From Sphingobacterium pedocola (lineage in GTDB: Bacteria; Bacteroidota; Bacteroidia; Sphingobacteriales; Sphingobacteriaceae): 64,000 bases of DNA. A model generated the notes under the pieces. It saw only the letters and a list, made by a program, of their open reading frames with translations, searched no databases and was not told the origin of the DNA. The DNA is taken from assembly GCF_015209965.1 (NCBI RefSeq), contig NZ_MU158692.1:62001-126000 (forward strand), read 5' to 3'. Positions within the stretch are counted from its first letter, which is position 1. Each line of letters starts with the position of its first letter. Shown here piece by piece: positions 38,168 through 46,439 of the stretch. The translations under genes and the position numbers were made by a program.

Positions 38168-38597
38168 GTTGAAATCGCTCTAAATTTCTTAACGACACAA
38201 CCTAGATCACTCCTTTGAAGGTAACATCAGCGCCAAAACCTCAGTTCAGAAAAACAAACGGTAATACTATACCCTCTTTTTCTCCGTTAACGCCTTCGAT
38301 TAGTTCTTACGATTACCTCAAAACTCATCTCTAAAACAGAAATTATTGGTGAAAACAGAAAATTTCACTACCTTGACCGAAATTTTCATAGAGATCAACT
38401 GCTAATACACGTATTAGCATGCAATTATTAACAAGCGAGTGATACGCAATTTATTAAAAATGAACCCTCAGATAAAAATAAGACACATTCGCTTCTTAAG
38501 GACAACAATTCCAGCATACCTTTCAAGATACCTCCGACGAAAACAACCAAATCAGGGCTTATTTTCACGCGCTATTTAATCAAACAGAAAACAAAAG
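38168..38597. other. 430-bp gap with no gene
   Basis: The stretch is AT-rich with stops in all frames and no recognisable protein or RNA. Its only clear structure is the inverted repeat at 38401-38418. It serves as the upstream region of the cold-shock-like gene. Confidence 0.5.
38401..38418. promoter_or_regulatory. inverted repeat, possible operator
   Basis: GCTAATAC and GTATTAGC are exact complements separated by 2 bases, about 180 bp upstream of the cold-shock-like gene. The size and short spacer resemble sites for small dimeric repressors; a TetR-type gene lies 1 kb downstream. The link is inference. Confidence 0.4.
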
Positions 38598-39308
38598 ATG
38601 ACACTAGGAGCTATAAATTGGTTCAATAATGAAAAAGGCTTCGGCACGATACAAACAGTCTGCTCCGGAACGGTCTTTTTACATATCAATAGTTTCTACA
38701 GAAGACCCCTAGGCGAGCTTAAACGAAAGCAGATCGTTGCTTTTAAAAAGAAGACGACAACAGACCAAGGTGAATCACGGGCCACGGGGTGTAAACTTTT
38801 AGAGACCTCGGCAGACTTTGGGTTTTTAATGACCTTATTAGGGCAGAAAACAATGGTCGACATTAGGGTGGCAAAAGGAAATAAAACTTCTGAGCCCGAT
38901 GAAGAACACTATTGCCTTCTCAAACACGGAACCCTGCAACTTTTTAGCGACAGACCCGAGAGAAGTTTTATAGATACGGTAATTCATTATTTTGACAAAC
39001 AATTGGAAGAAGCGAGATTTATACAATTTTGCACGTATCTTGAAGAAATAGCGATTCCTTTAATAAAAACAGATGACCGCGAAATGTTGGAGCAAACACT
39101 TTATTGCCATTTCTATGCAAACCTAACGGCTGGAATACTTTTTCAGGCATGGAAACATCACGCATTCCGGTATATTGCGTATACTGAAGGCATGGATTAT
39201 GAAATACCGGAGGAGATTATCATAGCGCATCGCGATGAATTGGGTAAGGCGGAATGGGATCGCATTCGGCAATATAGCTACGGCCCTACTTTTTTTTCAT
39301 CAGAATAA
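38598..39308 (+). CDS. cold-shock-domain-like protein with unknown C-terminal part
   Basis: Residues about 1-68 resemble a cold-shock domain: GAINWFNNEKGFGTIQ corresponds to the RNP1 region and VFLHI to RNP2, although the second aromatic of RNP1 (KGFGF) is a Thr here. The remaining about 165 residues match nothing I recognise; they are helical and rich in charged and aromatic residues. A normal cold-shock protein has about 65 residues, so this is a fusion. It probably binds single-stranded nucleic acid. The start ATG is supported by the domain beginning right after it. Confidence 0.7.
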   Translation: MTLGAINWFNNEKGFGTIQTVCSGTVFLHINSFYRRPLGELKRKQIVAFKKKTTTDQGESRATGCKLLETSADFGFLMTLLGQKTMVDIRVAKGNKTSEPDEEHYCLLKHGTLQLFSDRPERSFIDTVIHYFDKQLEEARFIQFCTYLEEIAIPLIKTDDREMLEQTLYCHFYANLTAGILFQAWKHHAFRYIAYTEGMDYEIPEEIIIAHRDELGKAEWDRIRQYSYGPTFFSSE

Positions 39309-39439
39309 TTACTTCGTAATTCAGTATCTCTTCGGCCGTCTTCATGAAAAACTTCCGTACTCCCATAGCAAAGAACCGTTAAACAAAACTCTTAACAGTT
39401 TTGATATGCTAAAACAGAAATTTAATATATCTTTATTAT

Positions 39440-40030
39440 ATGATTGAGAACAAAAAAACACAAAAATCTTTAATCACTAAATCAAAGCTATTAAGCGCAG
39501 TAGAGAAAGTACTTACGGAAAAGGGGTTTACGGAGTTAAAGGTACTTCCTATATGTGAGGCTTCAAACGTAGATAAAAAATTAATTTATTTCCATTTTGG
39601 AGATCTAGAAGGACTGCTTACAGAATTCCTCCGAAGAAACGATTTTTGGCTATCAAAATTGGAAATTCCGAATGAGATGAACAAAGAAGCGGTCAAAGAT
39701 ATCTTAACCCAGCAATTCTCCTCTATTTATGACAGTGATCTACTGAAGCAGCTATTGGTCTGGGAGTTAAGTGAAGGCAATGAAACATTAAAAAAAATTG
39801 CCCGGGACCGCGAAGACATCGGAAATAAAATAATCGATGATTTTATAGGCCAACAAGATTTCAAAACGGACGTTCCTCCGCTATTGGCATTGATTGTAAG
39901 TGGGATTTATTACCTTACTATACATTCGTCCACGAATGGGAGTACATTCTGTGGAATTGATATGAATACAGAAGCCGACAGGACACGTGTGCTTAATACG
40001 ATTAAGGGTTTAATCGATCAGATAGAATAA
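39440..40030 (+). CDS. TetR-family transcriptional regulator
   Basis: A 196-residue protein whose N-terminal 60 residues form a TetR-type helix-turn-helix: LLSAVEKVLTEKGFTELKV followed by VDKKLIYFHFGDLEGLL, the classic recognition-helix end. The C-terminal ligand or dimer domain is not assignable. It is 7 bp from the downstream HAD phosphatase gene, so the two are co-transcribed. An AT-rich 130-bp region precedes it. Confidence 0.85.
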   Translation: MIENKKTQKSLITKSKLLSAVEKVLTEKGFTELKVLPICEASNVDKKLIYFHFGDLEGLLTEFLRRNDFWLSKLEIPNEMNKEAVKDILTQQFSSIYDSDLLKQLLVWELSEGNETLKKIARDREDIGNKIIDDFIGQQDFKTDVPPLLALIVSGIYYLTIHSSTNGSTFCGIDMNTEADRTRVLNTIKGLIDQIE

Positions 40031-40037
40031 TCTGTAT

Positions 40038-40682
40038 ATGAAACTAATTATTTTCGATTTAGATGGGACGCTGATTAATACGTTAGACGATCTTGCTGAA
40101 AGTTGCAATCACACGTTGAAAATACATAATTTTCCGACACACCCTACTGCCGACTATAAAATGTTTGTAGGGAACGGAATACGAACGCTAATTGAGCGAG
40201 CTCTCCCAATGGCATCTAGAGATAATGAAACAATCGATAAATTGAAGGCAGACTTTACAACCTATTATAACCTGCATGCTAAAGACATAACACAACCTTA
40301 CGAAAATATTGTTCCATTATTGAATGCATTGAAAAATAAAGGGTTTAAGATTAGTGTAGCCTCTAATAAATATCACGCAGCGGTATTAGATCTTGTCGAT
40401 TACTATTTCCCAGCTATCCAATTTGATCTTGTCTTAGGCCATCGGGATGACCATCCGGCCAAACCAGATCCCGACATCGTTTTTGACACACTAAGAACAT
40501 TGAATACCAGTAAAGAGAACTGTTATTATGTCGGAGATTCCTCAGTAGATATGCGAACTGCAAAATATGCTGGTGTAATTGCTGTGGGTGCAACTTGGGG
40601 CTTTAGAACAGAAGCCGAGCTAAGAGAAAACGGGGCAGATCACATCATACATAACCCTCTTGACCTATTAGATATTATATAA
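40038..40682 (+). CDS. HAD-superfamily phosphatase, phosphoglycolate phosphatase-like
   Basis: A 214-residue HAD hydrolase: motif I IFDLDGTLINT with Asp8 and Asp10, motif II around SVASNK, motif III Lys in HPAKPDPD, and motif IV YYVGDSSVDMRTA. The overall pattern is close to Gph, which hydrolyses 2-phosphoglycolate, but other small phosphate esters are possible. It is co-transcribed with the TetR gene. Confidence 0.85.
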   Translation: MKLIIFDLDGTLINTLDDLAESCNHTLKIHNFPTHPTADYKMFVGNGIRTLIERALPMASRDNETIDKLKADFTTYYNLHAKDITQPYENIVPLLNALKNKGFKISVASNKYHAAVLDLVDYYFPAIQFDLVLGHRDDHPAKPDPDIVFDTLRTLNTSKENCYYVGDSSVDMRTAKYAGVIAVGATWGFRTEAELRENGADHIIHNPLDLLDII

Positions 40683-40731
40683 CGATTACTACATATCTAC
40701 GTAAATTGTTTAGGGGTAAAAACGAGTTCTA

Positions 40732-41583
40732 TTATAACCAATCGGGATAAATCTTGAATATTTTTTCTGATGCGGTTATAAACAGATATTCTTTTTCTTT
40801 ACCACCAAAACAAACATTAGCTGTCCAATTTGCTGGCACATCGATATGGTGTATTTTTTGACCTTGGACGTTATATATGGTCACGCCTTTTCCCGTCAGA
40901 TATACATTACCTTTCTGATCGATGGTCATCCCGTCGGAACCCTGATTGCAAAACAATTTTTTATTAACAAGATTTCCTTTTTCATCTATATCGTATACAT
41001 ATGTCTTATCTGCCCGAATATCGGCGACATAAAGAAGTCGTCCATCTGCCGTGCCTACAATTCCGTTGGGTTTGATGAAATCGGGATCCACCTGCGTGAG
41101 TATACCTCCTTGAAATAAATACAAAGCTTCTTCCTCTATTTCTTTGCCTTTACGGGTCCAGTACTCGCGTTGATAATGGGGATCCGTAAAATAACACCCT
41201 CCTGCCGGGGAAATCCACACGTCGTTTGGCCCATTGAATTTTCTTCCGTTATATTGATCCAGTAAAACTTCTACGTTGCCCGAGGGAGCAATCCTCCACA
41301 ATTCGTTTTTCTCATCAGCACAAGCTATAATATGATCATCTTTATCAATATACAGCCCATTGGATCGCCCAGCTGATTCTAGAAACACGTCTAGTTTACC
41401 TTCAGAAGTATACTTCCAAATTTTATTATTGGGCTGATCTGTGAAATAGATATTTCCTTTGGAATCCACCGCTGGCCCTTCCGCAAACGAAAATTGATCG
41501 CTGATCAAAATAAGGCCGCCTTGGCTTTGCCCTTTTGCACACAGGATACAAGTAATGAGAACAGAAGTGACGATTAGTTTCAT
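40732..41583 (-). CDS. exported SMP-30/gluconolactonase-family protein
   Basis: A 283-residue protein with a signal peptide (to about CAKGQS) and a six-bladed propeller of the SMP-30/gluconolactonase/LRE type. The FAEGPAVDSKGNIYFTD start is characteristic, with the Glu of FAEGP as a metal ligand, followed by GRSNGLYID and FNGPNDVWISP, which supply the other ligands. Likely a periplasmic lactonase acting on a sugar lactone. It lies 8 bp after the YjbR-like gene. Confidence 0.88.
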   Translation of the reverse strand: MKLIVTSVLITCILCAKGQSQGGLILISDQFSFAEGPAVDSKGNIYFTDQPNNKIWKYTSEGKLDVFLESAGRSNGLYIDKDDHIIACADEKNELWRIAPSGNVEVLLDQYNGRKFNGPNDVWISPAGGCYFTDPHYQREYWTRKGKEIEEEALYLFQGGILTQVDPDFIKPNGIVGTADGRLLYVADIRADKTYVYDIDEKGNLVNKKLFCNQGSDGMTIDQKGNVYLTGKGVTIYNVQGQKIHHIDVPANWTANVCFGGKEKEYLFITASEKIFKIYPDWL

Positions 41584-41591
41584 TCTTAAAT

Positions 41592-41957
41592 TTAATTAAA
41601 TTTTTCGATTTCTGCTTTCATTTTTTTAGGCAATGCTTTCACAACTAAATCGTAACTGTGATCGATCAATTTTTTTAAGATGTTATCATCGAGCTCGCGG
41701 TTTGCATATACGGTATTCCAGTGCTTTTTATTCATATGATACCCCGGTACGACAGTCTGTTCATACTGCTGCCGCAGTTCGATAGCGTTTACAGGATCGC
41801 ATTTGACATTGAATGACAGTTGATTGATTTGATCCAGTCCTACCAATAAAAAAACTTTTCCTACAACTTTGAATACCAACGTATCCGGCCCAAAAGGCAA
41901 TTCTTCGGTAACACCTGTTTTACCTAGACAATATTGATGAAGCTCTTCTATATGCAT
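41592..41957 (-). CDS. MmcQ/YjbR-family protein
   Basis: A 121-residue protein of the MmcQ/YjbR (DUF419, CyaY-like fold) family. EELPFGPDTLVFKV, LSFNVKCDP and MNKKHWNTVY are the usual conserved blocks. The function of the family is unsettled; a DNA-binding role has been suggested for some members. Its stop is 8 bp from the SMP-30 gene start, so both are in one unit. Confidence 0.88.
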   Translation of the reverse strand: MHIEELHQYCLGKTGVTEELPFGPDTLVFKVVGKVFLLVGLDQINQLSFNVKCDPVNAIELRQQYEQTVVPGYHMNKKHWNTVYANRELDDNILKKLIDHSYDLVVKALPKKMKAEIEKFN

Positions 41958-42021
41958 AATCCGTAGTCTAATATGACACCAATTTAGTAATAAAACGCGA
42001 CAAAAAACAAGTCATCAATAA

Positions 42022-42582
42022 CTAGTTACCGGTCAACAATAACGCAACAAGCTCATTCTGGGTCTCCTGCCCTTTATCTTCATTATACCATCTTTGCAAG
42101 GCTTCTTTTATTTCATCAAAAGATTTCCCTTCAGATTGCATCGATTGAAAAAGAGCATGTGCTTTTTCAGGTCTCGGGCCCCAAATAGCTAAATCTCGGT
42201 TGTTCGCATTTCGAACCACAAGCTTCGGAATAGATTTCCCCCCATTTGTCAAGTAATCATTAATCAAGAGTGGTGGAGAATCCCGCAGCTGAATTTCCAA
42301 CTGTATATGTGGATTATCCTTCACCATGTTATAAATCTGCGGAACGGAGTGTGCAGCATCACCACACCAAGGTTCTGTAATCAAAATCCAACGTTGTGGC
42401 GTTTGAATAGCACTAATAACGGTGCGCGTATGTGCATTTGCTTCAAATTTCTTCAACCAACGGTTCATTCTCGACCAGTTCAATTTGGTATAGCTGAGAT
42501 ATTCAGGATCTGCATAAGTAGGATGATCTGTCGGATTTGCCAATATGGCCTCAAAGTAAGTAAGGTATTCTTCAAATGTCAT
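42022..42582 (-). CDS. thioredoxin-fold protein with a CxxA active site
   Basis: With the start at 42582 (MTFEEYLTYFE) the protein has 186 residues. The ITEPWCGDAAHSVPQI segment is the thioredoxin active-site region, but the motif is CGDA (Cys73, Ala76), so the resolving cysteine is missing. SIPKLVV provides the cis-proline. It has no signal peptide from this start. It may use a single cysteine or have lost redox activity. A longer reading from 42657 adds 25 residues that overlap the promoter of the divergent gene and is less likely. Confidence 0.8.
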   Translation of the reverse strand: MTFEEYLTYFEAILANPTDHPTYADPEYLSYTKLNWSRMNRWLKKFEANAHTRTVISAIQTPQRWILITEPWCGDAAHSVPQIYNMVKDNPHIQLEIQLRDSPPLLINDYLTNGGKSIPKLVVRNANNRDLAIWGPRPEKAHALFQSMQSEGKSFDEIKEALQRWYNEDKGQETQNELVALLLTGN

Positions 42583-42676
42583 TATTCCAATTTTGATGTA
42601 AAAATAGAGATTCTTATCGAAGTAAAAATCATAAAAATGTTGCAATTCATTTAACACTATTTAATACTTCTCGTTC

Positions 42677-42684
42677 TATCTTTG
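42677..42684 (+). promoter_or_regulatory. -7 box of the outer-membrane barrel gene
   Basis: TATCTTTG matches the Bacteroidota -7 consensus TAnnTTTG and lies 20 bases upstream of the start at 42705. No good TTG box is present at the usual 19-21-base spacing, so the promoter may be weak or activated. Confidence 0.5.
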
Positions 42685-42704
42685 GAAAGATATCAACCAA
42701 TTTA

Positions 42705-45395
42705 ATGAAAAGAATTTTAGCATTTTTCATATTTTTATTCTTAGGGCACTACGCCATAAGTCAGGTGGTCATTTCAGGAAAGATTGCCGACCAAGCTGAT
42801 GATGGTCCTCTGACCAATGCCTCAGTAGTCCTGTTAAATCAAGACTCCATCATGAAGTACTTCGTACGGGCGGATGAAAACGGGAAATTTCAAATAAAGA
42901 GTGTCGCACCCGGATCTTACATTCTCTTGGTATCCTATCCTAAATTTGAAGTCTATTCTCAAAAAATAACAATAGAAGACAAAAACCTTGATCTGGAAAG
43001 CATACTGATCAGTTCGCAAGCCAATCTTATCGAAGAGGTAATCGTTAGACAGAAATTACCTATTACCTTAAAAGGAGATACGATTGAATACGATGCAGGA
43101 AGTTTTGAGACGGAAAAGAATGCTAAGCTGGAAGATTTACTCCGCAGACTACCGGGACTCACTGTATCTGCTGATGGTGCGATCACGGCTCAAGGAAAGT
43201 CTGTTTCGAAAGTGCTGATTGACGGCGAGGAATTCTTTGGTTACGACCCCAAGATTGCAATTCGAAACGTACGAGCAGATGCAGTAGATAAAGTACAGGT
43301 CTATGAGCGGAAATCGGAACAGTCCGAACTTACCGGCATCGACGATGGCGTACGATTACAAACAGTCAATGTCGTACTCAAAGAGGAGGCCAGGGAGGGC
43401 ATTTTTGGTAATTTAGAGGCGTTGTACGGCACCGACAATTTGTATGCAGGAAATCTTTTTGCGGCGAAATTCAACCGAACAGAACGCATTGGGGTAACGG
43501 CCAACACCAACAATATGGGTGCATCGGGTAGGGAAGGTAACCTCCGCATGAATAATCAAATCCAGGGGGAACCTGTCTTCACCTCTGTAGGTGCAAACTA
43601 TGAAAATCAATTTTTTGACAGAAAGTTGAATGTAAATGCGAACTATAATTTAAATGATAATAGCAACCGCAATGAAAGAGAGAGCTTCAATAAACAGATC
43701 CAGTCGAATGGAGAAGTAAGAGAAACTACACGTTCTTCTCGATCCATGAGCAACAATCAGTCTCATGGTGTCCGTTCCCAGTTCCGGATACGGATCGACT
43801 CCACCCAGAACATGGAGGTACGTATCAATGCGGGTTTATCCCGGCAAGAAAGTGGAAACAGTTCCAATAACTTTACGCGTGGCGAAGAAGGGAATGACAT
43901 CAATAGCTTTATTAGTGATCAAAACACAAAAACAAACAGCAACTCAAACGACATTCGCATCAACTATAGAAAACGGTTAAATAAGAAGGGGGCGTCTTTA
44001 AATGTACACGTGAGCAATGATTATTCACAATCCGACTCCGAAAATCGTACCGACGAACAAACTACAACTTTTGTCGACAGTATACAAACAAACATCAACC
44101 AAAGACGATTGGGGGATAATTTTTCGAACAATTTCTCCACTGAGGCTAACTTTGGTAATCGCTTGAGCGAACAGATTAATTATTCATTGGGATATAGCTT
44201 TTCGAACTCGAATAGGAAGAATTTCCTTGATGCTTTTGATCTAGACGCCAACGGCTCCCCATCGGACCTCGATCTCAATTATTCGCAGCGCCAACATGAT
44301 TTTTCGACCAACCAAGGCATTAATGCAACGATGAACTTTAACCATGAATTGCTTAACATCAATGTGTCGAACAAAACGCTTTATAAAAATCAAAATTTGG
44401 AAGACACTTACCGCGATGTAGACCTATCGCGAAGTTTCTGGGATAATAGCTTCAATATGGACATCAACTATCGACTTTCTACCAGAAAAAACTTGCGGGT
44501 CTCTTATCAGAATAGCAATACTATTCCTTCTTTCGAGCAGCTACAGCCCACGCAACCCCGACGCAACGAATTATTTATACCGATCGGGAACCCTGACCTG
44601 GAAAGAGCAACAAACAATAATTTCAGGTTAAATTACAATACGATTAGCCTCCTAAGGGGTACAAATCTTAACCTAAATGGTGATATTGGCTTTGTCGTCA
44701 ACCCAATTATCAACCAGCTACAGATTGACAGGGAAACCAACGTAACAAGAAGCTCATATGTCAACATAAGCGACAGATCGACCTGGCGTGCTAGTGTGAA
44801 TGGAAATTTCAACAAGCCTATGTTTAACAAGCAGGTACAGTTTAATATATTCTCGAGCCTTAACTATCAGAATAGTTTCAGCTTTATAGAAAATTCAGAA
44901 TCTGGGTCATTCGAACTTAATAATCTTCAAAACACCAACGGAAACATCGGTGTGGGCTTGAATGAACAAAATTCTAAGGGATTCGATTTTGAGGTGAATG
45001 CCCGGATTGGAGTAAACAACCAGCTTAATAGTTTACGGTCGGATCTGAACTACACCAATATGACAGGCAGCAGCGCTGGCTACATCAAGTATTTTTTCCC
45101 ATGGAAATTCCAGGCAACGACCAATGTCAACTATTCGTACGAAGGACCAACTAAGCTCTACCCGCAATCCATACATCAATTTTACGCGAATGTAGAGTTG
45201 AGCAAAAAACTATTAAAGAACGAAAGCTTGGTCGCTAGCGTTAAAGCATTTGACATCTTCAATACGTTCAACAATGTCAACAGAAGCATTTCTGACACGG
45301 ATTTCACCGAATCAAGGCAACTTATATTAACACAATACATACTTGTTGGGTTAAAATGGGATTTTAACAAAAATTTAGGTAAAAAAAATGACTAG
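42705..45395 (+). CDS. outer-membrane beta-barrel protein with carboxypeptidase-like N-terminal domain
   Basis: An 896-residue protein: signal peptide (to about HYAISQ), carboxypeptidase-like beta-sandwich (VVISGKIADQADDGPLTNAS onward, about 22-105), a plug-like region (about 115-230, with LEDLLRRLPGLTV and KVLIDGEEFFG), and a large barrel rich in N, S and R. It resembles the TonB-receptor-like outer-membrane barrel family that is regularly paired with GLPGLI proteins. It overlaps the next gene by 8 bases. Its substrate is unknown. Confidence 0.88.
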   Translation: MKRILAFFIFLFLGHYAISQVVISGKIADQADDGPLTNASVVLLNQDSIMKYFVRADENGKFQIKSVAPGSYILLVSYPKFEVYSQKITIEDKNLDLESILISSQANLIEEVIVRQKLPITLKGDTIEYDAGSFETEKNAKLEDLLRRLPGLTVSADGAITAQGKSVSKVLIDGEEFFGYDPKIAIRNVRADAVDKVQVYERKSEQSELTGIDDGVRLQTVNVVLKEEAREGIFGNLEALYGTDNLYAGNLFAAKFNRTERIGVTANTNNMGASGREGNLRMNNQIQGEPVFTSVGANYENQFFDRKLNVNANYNLNDNSNRNERESFNKQIQSNGEVRETTRSSRSMSNNQSHGVRSQFRIRIDSTQNMEVRINAGLSRQESGNSSNNFTRGEEGNDINSFISDQNTKTNSNSNDIRINYRKRLNKKGASLNVHVSNDYSQSDSENRTDEQTTTFVDSIQTNINQRRLGDNFSNNFSTEANFGNRLSEQINYSLGYSFSNSNRKNFLDAFDLDANGSPSDLDLNYSQRQHDFSTNQGINATMNFNHELLNINVSNKTLYKNQNLEDTYRDVDLSRSFWDNSFNMDINYRLSTRKNLRVSYQNSNTIPSFEQLQPTQPRRNELFIPIGNPDLERATNNNFRLNYNTISLLRGTNLNLNGDIGFVVNPIINQLQIDRETNVTRSSYVNISDRSTWRASVNGNFNKPMFNKQVQFNIFSSLNYQNSFSFIENSESGSFELNNLQNTNGNIGVGLNEQNSKGFDFEVNARIGVNNQLNSLRSDLNYTNMTGSSAGYIKYFFPWKFQATTNVNYSYEGPTKLYPQSIHQFYANVELSKKLLKNESLVASVKAFDIFNTFNNVNRSISDTDFTESRQLILTQYILVGLKWDFNKNLGKKND

Positions 45396-46278
45396 GATAT
45401 TATTCATACTACTAGCCTTATTCTTTATATATGATGCAGAGGCACAGTACGCATATTTTGCAACGCAGGGCAAAATATCATTCGAAAAGATTACGTACAC
45501 CCGAGCACGGATACGGGACCTAATGGCAAACATGGATGCCGGTAACAACACGGGAAGAAGGCAAGGCGGAGGAGGCATAATGCGCATGGGCGGCAATCTC
45601 GACAACATGCCAGAATCTTCTACGCAATACTTCGAACTTACTTTTGATGAAAAGCAAAGCTTGATGACAGCAGTCGAGCAGGAGAATAACCAAACCGGAG
45701 GCGGCCCCTCAGGAAGAGCAGCGGCAGGGTTCTCCGGCGGAAGGTCGCCAGGCGGTAACCGCGGAGCAGGGGGCGGGATGGGCATGAATGCGCGACGAAT
45801 GGGAGGAAATAACAAAGTACTCTATCAAAACTTAAAGGATCAGACCGCTGAAATACAGGTTGAAATTGATGAAAAGTATGTCCTTAAAGATTCGCTATCC
45901 CCCATTACCTGGCGCTTTACAGACGAATATCGTACCATTGCTGGGTATGAATGTCGTAGGGTGAATGGTGCGACCCCAGATTCACTATATCTCATCGCTT
46001 ACTACACAGACCAGATTCCGGTATCTGCTGGGCCGGCGTTAAGCCATGGCCTTCCCGGAATGATTATGGGCTTGGTAATACCCGAAATGCACATTCACTA
46101 TTGGGCAACGGGTGTAACCTATTCTAACGAGCTGGTTCCGGCGAATTGGAAAGATAAAAAAATAAAAAGTATGCCGCTATCGGAATTTTCGGAGAGCTTC
46201 GGCCGCTTTTTCTCGCGTGGAAGAGAAGATAACAATACCTCGAATAAGCGGTTGATATTAGAACAACTAATATACTAA
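45388..46278 (+). CDS. GLPGLI-family exported protein with Gly/Arg/Met-rich insert
   Basis: A 296-residue protein with a signal peptide (to about DAEAQ). The family-naming motif appears as HGLPGMIMGL, preceded by ITWRFTDEYRTIAGYECRR. Between the N-terminal strand region and this core is a low-complexity stretch (about 48-60 and 105-150) of Gly, Arg and Met. The start overlaps the end of the barrel gene by 8 bases, so translation is coupled and the two products probably work together in the envelope. Confidence 0.85.
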   Translation: MTRILFILLALFFIYDAEAQYAYFATQGKISFEKITYTRARIRDLMANMDAGNNTGRRQGGGGIMRMGGNLDNMPESSTQYFELTFDEKQSLMTAVEQENNQTGGGPSGRAAAGFSGGRSPGGNRGAGGGMGMNARRMGGNNKVLYQNLKDQTAEIQVEIDEKYVLKDSLSPITWRFTDEYRTIAGYECRRVNGATPDSLYLIAYYTDQIPVSAGPALSHGLPGMIMGLVIPEMHIHYWATGVTYSNELVPANWKDKKIKSMPLSEFSESFGRFFSRGREDNNTSNKRLILEQLIY

Positions 46279-46376
46279 CGTTGTCCAAACGAGAAAAATG
46301 ACAGTTTGTCACAAAAACATGTCATATTTCCGACAATATGGATCCTATTTTCTTGTATAAAGCGGTTTTTACTTCT

Positions 46377-46392
46377 TGGCATAAGGGTTGTT
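46377..46392 (+). promoter_or_regulatory. sigma-54-like -24/-12 element upstream of dnaK
   Basis: TGGCATAAGGGTTGTT fits the sigma-54 consensus TGGCAYRNNNNTTGCW at 11 of 12 fixed positions with exact spacing; only the C of the GC pair is T. It lies about 48 bases upstream of the dnaK start. A perfect inverted repeat TGACA-GTT-TGTCA (46299-46311) lies upstream and could bind a regulator. Confidence 0.45.
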
Positions 46393-46439
46393 ATATACGA
46401 AACAACTATTTAAATTAAGTAAAAAACAAAATACAAGAT

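Noticed and set aside
45375..45815. Proline-rich minus-strand frame of 146 codons
   Set aside because: It is the complement of the Gly/Arg-rich part of the GLPGLI gene; the repeats of Pro arise from the GGN codons on the other strand.
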